Below, one piece after another: positions 60,546 to 64,000 of a DNA stretch of 64,000 nt. The first letter of the stretch is position 1, and each line of letters starts with the position of its first letter. Made by a program: the position numbers and the translations under genes. Source of the DNA: Zoogloea sp016790385 (GTDB lineage Bacteria; Pseudomonadota; Gammaproteobacteria; Burkholderiales; Rhodocyclaceae); the NCBI RefSeq assembly GCF_041916735.1, contig NZ_JAYRYY010000001.1. The stretch is one strand, 5' to 3'. A model generated the notes under the pieces. It did not search any database and was not told the DNA's origin. It worked only from the letters and a program-made list of their open reading frames with translations.

Positions 60546-61621
60546 CAGGTCAGGCTCCGCTTTGGCAGGATCTCCCGGAGGATGTCGCGGGTGCTGCGGA
60601 TCATGCTTTCGGTGGTGGTCCAATCGACGCACGCGTCGGTGACCGAGCAGCCGTAGCGTAGCTGGGATAGGTCTGCGGGAATGGACTGGTTGCCGGATTC
60701 AATGTTGCTCTCGATCATCAGACCGACGATGGAGCGATTGCCTTCGCGGATCTGATGGGCGACGTCACGCATGACAAGTGGCTGATACTCCGGGTTCTTC
60801 CAGGAGTTGGCGTGGGAGCAGTCAATTACGATATTGGCGGGCAGTTTGGCTTTTCCGAGGGCTTTTTCCGCCAACGACACGGATACGGTGTCGTAGTTGG
60901 GGCGGCCGCCACCTCCACGTAGCACCACGTGGCCGTAGGCATTGCCGCGGGTTCGGATCACGGACGACTGGCCGTGACCGTTGATGCCAAGAAAACTGTG
61001 CGGATGCGACGCGGAAAGAATGCCATTGACGGCGGCGTCGAGCGATCCGTCGGTGCCGTTCTTGAATCCGACCGGGGTGGAGAGGCCGGAGGCCATTTCC
61101 CGGTGGGTTTGGGATTCCGAGGTGCGGGCGCCGATGGCTGTCCAGGCGATGAGGTCGCCGTAATACTGTGGAGCGATGGGGTCCAGGGCTTCAGTGCCGG
61201 TCGGCAGGCCGACTTCGTTCACTTCAAGCAGAAAGCGACGTGCCCGTTCCATGCCTTCGTCGATGCGGAAGGAATCGTCCATGTAGGGGTCGTTGATGTA
61301 GCCCTTCCAGCCGGTGGAGGTGCGGGGCTTCTCGAAGTAAACACGCATGACCAGCACCAGGGTGTCCGAGACCTCATCGGCCAGCTTTTTGAGGCGGCGG
61401 GCATAGTCAATGCCGGCGATAGGGTCGTGGATGGAGCAGGGGCCGACCACGACGAATACCCGCGGGTCCTTGTGGTCGAGAATGGCCTGCAGCGTCTGAC
61501 GGCCTTCGGTGACCACCTTGGCGGCGGCTTCGCTGAGGGGCAGGCGGGCAGTGATCTCGTCCGGCGAAGGCATGCGGTCGAAGGCCGCGATGTTCAGGTT
61601 TTCAGTCTTGGAGTTGGGCAT
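60545..61621 (-). CDS. aroG: 3-deoxy-7-phosphoheptulonate synthase (DAHP synthase, class I)
   Basis: First enzyme of the shikimate pathway, 358 residues, joining phosphoenolpyruvate and erythrose-4-phosphate. The AroG-type signatures are VVVGPCSIHDP (metal Cys), RVYFEKPRTSTGWKG, GTEALDPIAPQYYGDLI, GVKNG-like GFKNGTDG, and CSHANSWKNPEYQ (metal His). Which amino acid inhibits it cannot be read safely. It lies 36 bases after the HAD nucleotidase gene. Confidence 0.97.
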   Translation of the reverse strand: MPNSKTENLNIAAFDRMPSPDEITARLPLSEAAAKVVTEGRQTLQAILDHKDPRVFVVVGPCSIHDPIAGIDYARRLKKLADEVSDTLVLVMRVYFEKPRTSTGWKGYINDPYMDDSFRIDEGMERARRFLLEVNEVGLPTGTEALDPIAPQYYGDLIAWTAIGARTSESQTHREMASGLSTPVGFKNGTDGSLDAAVNGILSASHPHSFLGINGHGQSSVIRTRGNAYGHVVLRGGGGRPNYDTVSVSLAEKALGKAKLPANIVIDCSHANSWKNPEYQPLVMRDVAHQIREGNRSIVGLMIESNIESGNQSIPADLSQLRYGCSVTDACVDWTTTESMIRSTRDILREILPKRSLT

Positions 61622-61657
61622 GGCGGACTCGCTGTCTGGGTAGCGTAATCCACCATT

Positions 61658-62305
61658 TTACCTCGAAGTGATGTTCCTGATCGCGTGTCGAGTCAGACCC
61701 AGCACCGAGGGCAGCTGGCAGTCCACGAAATCGGGTTGGCGCAGGCTGCGGCTGATCCATACGGTTTTCATACCCAGGCGTTTGGCGGTGCGAAGGTTCT
61801 CGGCGCTGTCTTCCACGAGGATGCAGCGCTGCGGGTTGAGCCGGTGGTCTTTGATCAGATGATGAAAGCCGGCGGGCTTGGGCTTGGGATGAAAGCGCAT
61901 CTGTTCAACCGAATAGACGTCGGCAAACAGCTTGCGGATGCCCATTACGGCCAGCACAGCTTCGGCGTAGTGGCGCGGACCGTTGGAGAACACGATCTTC
62001 TTGCCTGGAAGGCGGCGCAACAGGTGGCGCACGGCACTGTCGAAAACGACCATGCGCGCCAGGTCGGGAAACTGATGCGTGTCGTGTAGAAAGTGCTCGG
62101 GCCGGGTGCCATGGTGGCGCATCAGGCCGGTGAGGGTGGCACCGTAACGCTTCCAGTAGTCCACGCGCAGCCGGTTCGCGTCCCGCTCGTCGAGATCCAG
62201 GTGGCGCATGAGGTAGGCGGTCATGCTGCGGTTGATGTGCGGAAAGATGTGCGGGCTGGCGTTGTGCAGCGTGTTGTCCAGGTCGAAGAGCCAGGTCGGA
62301 TGCAT
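61658..62305 (-). CDS. HAD family pyrimidine 5'-nucleotidase-like protein
   Basis: Soluble HAD phosphatase of 215 residues. Motif I is LFDLDNTLHNA, motif II is IVFSNGP, motif III is the Lys in HPKPKPAGF, and motif IV is LVEDSAENL. The layout matches the pyrimidine 5'-nucleotidase/Sdt1-like group. The substrate is inferred. It starts 3 bases after the bioC stop, so it is co-transcribed with bioC and bioB. Confidence 0.85.
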   Translation of the reverse strand: MHPTWLFDLDNTLHNASPHIFPHINRSMTAYLMRHLDLDERDANRLRVDYWKRYGATLTGLMRHHGTRPEHFLHDTHQFPDLARMVVFDSAVRHLLRRLPGKKIVFSNGPRHYAEAVLAVMGIRKLFADVYSVEQMRFHPKPKPAGFHHLIKDHRLNPQRCILVEDSAENLRTAKRLGMKTVWISRSLRQPDFVDCQLPSVLGLTRHAIRNITSR

Positions 62306-62308
62306 GGT

Positions 62309-63193
62309 CTAACCGGCCTTGCGTTCGAAGCGGACGATGGCACGGCCATCATCCATGACCTTGGGAGCGGCTTTCCAGGCATGGCCATATACGACCTCGA
62401 CGGTGGCGGGCAGGCGGCCATTCCGGCGCAGTTGCTCGTAGTTGGCCCGCACGCCTGCCCAGTGGGCTTTGCCGACGAGGCCGCGGGGGCGGCTCAGGGC
62501 GGCGTTGGCGGAGCCGCTGGTACGCAGGTCGCGGAACAGGTCGTCCAGGCTGGTGTAGGTGACCGTGAGCATCTCCATGTCCATTACTGGGTCTGAGAAG
62601 CCCGCGCCAACCAGGGCATCGCCCAGGTCGTGCATGTCGATGAAGCGGTGCAGGTGTTCGGCGTTCGATGGGGGCAGGGCCGCGCGGAACTCCTTGAGGG
62701 TGTCCGGACCGAGGGTGGAGAACATGAGCAGGCCGCCAACCTCCAGGACGCGGTGCATCTCCTTCAGGGCCGGAAGCGGGTCGTGCAGCCACTGAAGCAT
62801 CAGGTTCGACCAGACCAGGGATACGGTTGCGCGGGCCAGGGGTAGTGCGGTGGCGTCAGCGCAGATGAACTCGGGTTCGGCAGGTTTGCCGAAACGCAAC
62901 AAGCGTTTGAGCAGTCCATTATCACCCCGAGCCTGGGCGAGCATGGCCGCGGCGCTGTCAACGGCAATCCGGGGTACGCCCGGGTAACGCTCGGCAAACG
63001 CGGCGAGATCGGGGCCAGGGCCACAGCCCAGGTCGAGGATGCGCCTGGGTTCGATACGGATGTAGTCGAGGCGCTCGCCCATGCGCCTCGAAATCTCCCG
63101 GGCCAGGGTGTCGACCGAGGCGTAGCCGGTAGCGGCCTGCTCGGCCCGACGCCGCACAAGGCGTGGGTCAAGCTGGAAGTCCGGCAGAGTCAT
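62309..63193 (-). CDS. bioC: Malonyl-[acyl-carrier protein] O-methyltransferase BioC
   Basis: SAM-dependent methyltransferase of 294 residues. It masks the free carboxyl of malonyl-ACP so that fatty-acid synthesis can build the pimeloyl chain of biotin. SAM motif I is ILDLGCGPGPDLA (about 52-64). NLMLQWLHDPLPALKEMHRVL and FSTLGPDTLKEFR are BioC-type. Together with the adjacent bioB it gives the first and last dedicated biotin steps; bioF, bioA and bioD are outside the window or elsewhere. Confidence 0.93.
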   Translation of the reverse strand: MTLPDFQLDPRLVRRRAEQAATGYASVDTLAREISRRMGERLDYIRIEPRRILDLGCGPGPDLAAFAERYPGVPRIAVDSAAAMLAQARGDNGLLKRLLRFGKPAEPEFICADATALPLARATVSLVWSNLMLQWLHDPLPALKEMHRVLEVGGLLMFSTLGPDTLKEFRAALPPSNAEHLHRFIDMHDLGDALVGAGFSDPVMDMEMLTVTYTSLDDLFRDLRTSGSANAALSRPRGLVGKAHWAGVRANYEQLRRNGRLPATVEVVYGHAWKAAPKVMDDGRAIVRFERKAG

Positions 63194-63209
63194 CGCGCTG
63201 CGGCAGGCC

Positions 63210-64000
63210 TCAGACGGACTTGAGCCCGAGACGGGCGAACAGCGCGTCGTCGGAGTCGGCGTCCGGGTTGTCGGTGGTCAGCAGGCGCTCGCCGTAAAAG
63301 ATAGAGTTGGCGCCTGCCATGAAGCACAGGGCCTGGATGCCCTCGCCCAGCTCCTGGCGGCCGGCGGACAGGCGCACGTAGCTCTCGGGCATGGTGATCC
63401 GGGCTGCGGCGATCATGCGCACAAAGTCGAAGGGGTCGATGGGCTCGGCCTTGTCGAGGGGCGTGCCTTCAACCTGCACAAGGTTATTGATGGGCACGGA
63501 ATCCGGCGGGGGGTTCATGTTGGCGAGTTCGGCCAGCAGCGCCGCACGGCTCTTCTTGGTCTCGCCGAGCCCCACGATGCCGCCGCAGCACACGTTGATG
63601 CCAGCATCACGCACCTTGTCGAGGGTGTCGAGACGGTCTTTCAAGGTGTGAGTGGTGATGATCTGGCCGTAGAACTCGGGTGAGGTGTCGATGTTGTGAT
63701 TGTAGTAATCGAGGCCCGCATCCTTGAGCTGCTCGGCCTGGCCGTCCTTCAGCATGCCCAGGGTAACGCAGGTTTCAAGTCCGAGCGCCTTCACTTCACG
63801 CACCATATCGAGAACGGGAGCGAGGTCTTTCTCCTTAGGCCCTCGCCAGGCTGCGCCCATGCAGAAGCGAGATGCTCCCTTGGCCTTGGCCGCGCGGGCA
63901 TTCTCGAGTACTTCGTTCAGGGGTAGCAGGGCCTCTTTTTCCAAGCCCGTGTCATAGCGGGCCGATTGGGAACAGTATCCGCAGTCTTCGGAACAGCCCC
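63210..64000 (-). CDS. bioB: Biotin synthase, 5' end outside window
   Basis: Radical SAM enzyme that inserts sulfur into dethiobiotin. The frame remains open to the window edge (last complete codon at 63998). The SAM [4Fe-4S] cysteines are seen there: C-SED-C-GY-C followed by SQSARYDTGLEKE. Further signatures are MGAAWRGPKEKD, the YYNHNIDTSPEFYG block and CCGGIVGLGE, which contains the [2Fe-2S] ligand cysteine. About 50 N-terminal residues are missing. bioC follows after 16 bases. Confidence 0.97.
   Translation of the reverse strand, partial: GCSEDCGYCSQSARYDTGLEKEALLPLNEVLENARAAKAKGASRFCMGAAWRGPKEKDLAPVLDMVREVKALGLETCVTLGMLKDGQAEQLKDAGLDYYNHNIDTSPEFYGQIITTHTLKDRLDTLDKVRDAGINVCCGGIVGLGETKKSRAALLAELANMNPPPDSVPINNLVQVEGTPLDKAEPIDPFDFVRMIAAARITMPESYVRLSAGRQELGEGIQALCFMAGANSIFYGERLLTTDNPDADSDDALFARLGLKSV

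Noticed and set aside
1..64000. Mobile elements, CRISPR arrays, prophage genes
   Set aside because: No transposase, integrase, phage structural gene, target-site duplication or regularly spaced repeat was seen; gene order is that of a conserved chromosome.

Overview
The window is a stretch of conserved bacterial chromosome, almost certainly betaproteobacterial and most like the Rhodocyclales (Azoarcus/Thauera relatives). The reasons are the order dapB-carA-carB-greA-yhbY-rlmE-ftsH-folP-glmM-tpiA-secG-tRNA-Leu-nuoA..N, a DUF2818 gene after nuoN, DUF3579 and DUF1841 genes, a NarX/NarL pair beside a Dnr-like regulator, and an rsxABCDGE-nth operon. The genus-level guess is inference. I see no phage, insertion sequence, CRISPR array, integron or rRNA.

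Layout. (1) 0-20 kb, mostly + strand: end of nadK, recN, then a leftward pair of fur and a UPF0016 cation transporter, then bamE, dapB, a soluble hybrid histidine kinase, carA, carB, greA, a DUF4149 membrane protein, yhbY (leftward), rlmE, ftsH, folP, glmM, tpiA, secG. (2) 19.8-35.5 kb: a tRNA-Leu(GAG) gene with its own strong promoter, the full 14-gene complex I operon nuoA-N, a DUF2818 membrane protein and a DUF3579 protein. This block is visibly more AT-rich than the rest. (3) 35.6-40.3 kb: narL and narX (leftward), a divergent Crp/Fnr regulator without FNR cysteines whose promoter carries an FNR/DNR-type box, and a Tat-exported dienelactone-hydrolase-like protein. No nitrate reductase or denitrification gene is present. 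(4) 40.3-47.8 kb: a HAD phosphatase and hda (leftward), purM (rightward), then a four-gene MacAB/TolC-type efflux operon. (5) 47.8-64 kb, all leftward: hflX, a DUF1841 gene, nth and the complete Rsx/Rnf electron-transport operon; pyrD; a small predicted envelope protein translationally coupled to bpt; aat; an NlpC/P60 peptidase; serB, aroG, a HAD nucleotidase, bioC and the start-truncated bioB.

How it works together: most of the DNA encodes central functions (pyrimidine and arginine precursors, folate, cell-wall sugar, lysine, biotin, serine and aromatic synthesis, protein quality control, respiration). The likely accessory parts are the hybrid kinase wedged between dapB and carA, the nitrate/N-oxide sensing cluster, the efflux operon and the N-degron transferase cluster.

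I found no convincing wholly new multi-gene system. The items most worth a second look are the orphan hybrid kinase with one dead receiver domain, the promoter-hairpin arrangement in the carA leader, the DNR-type box placed for autoregulation, the His/Asp-rich loop in NuoL, DUF2818 next to complex I, and the envelope gene fused translationally to bpt.
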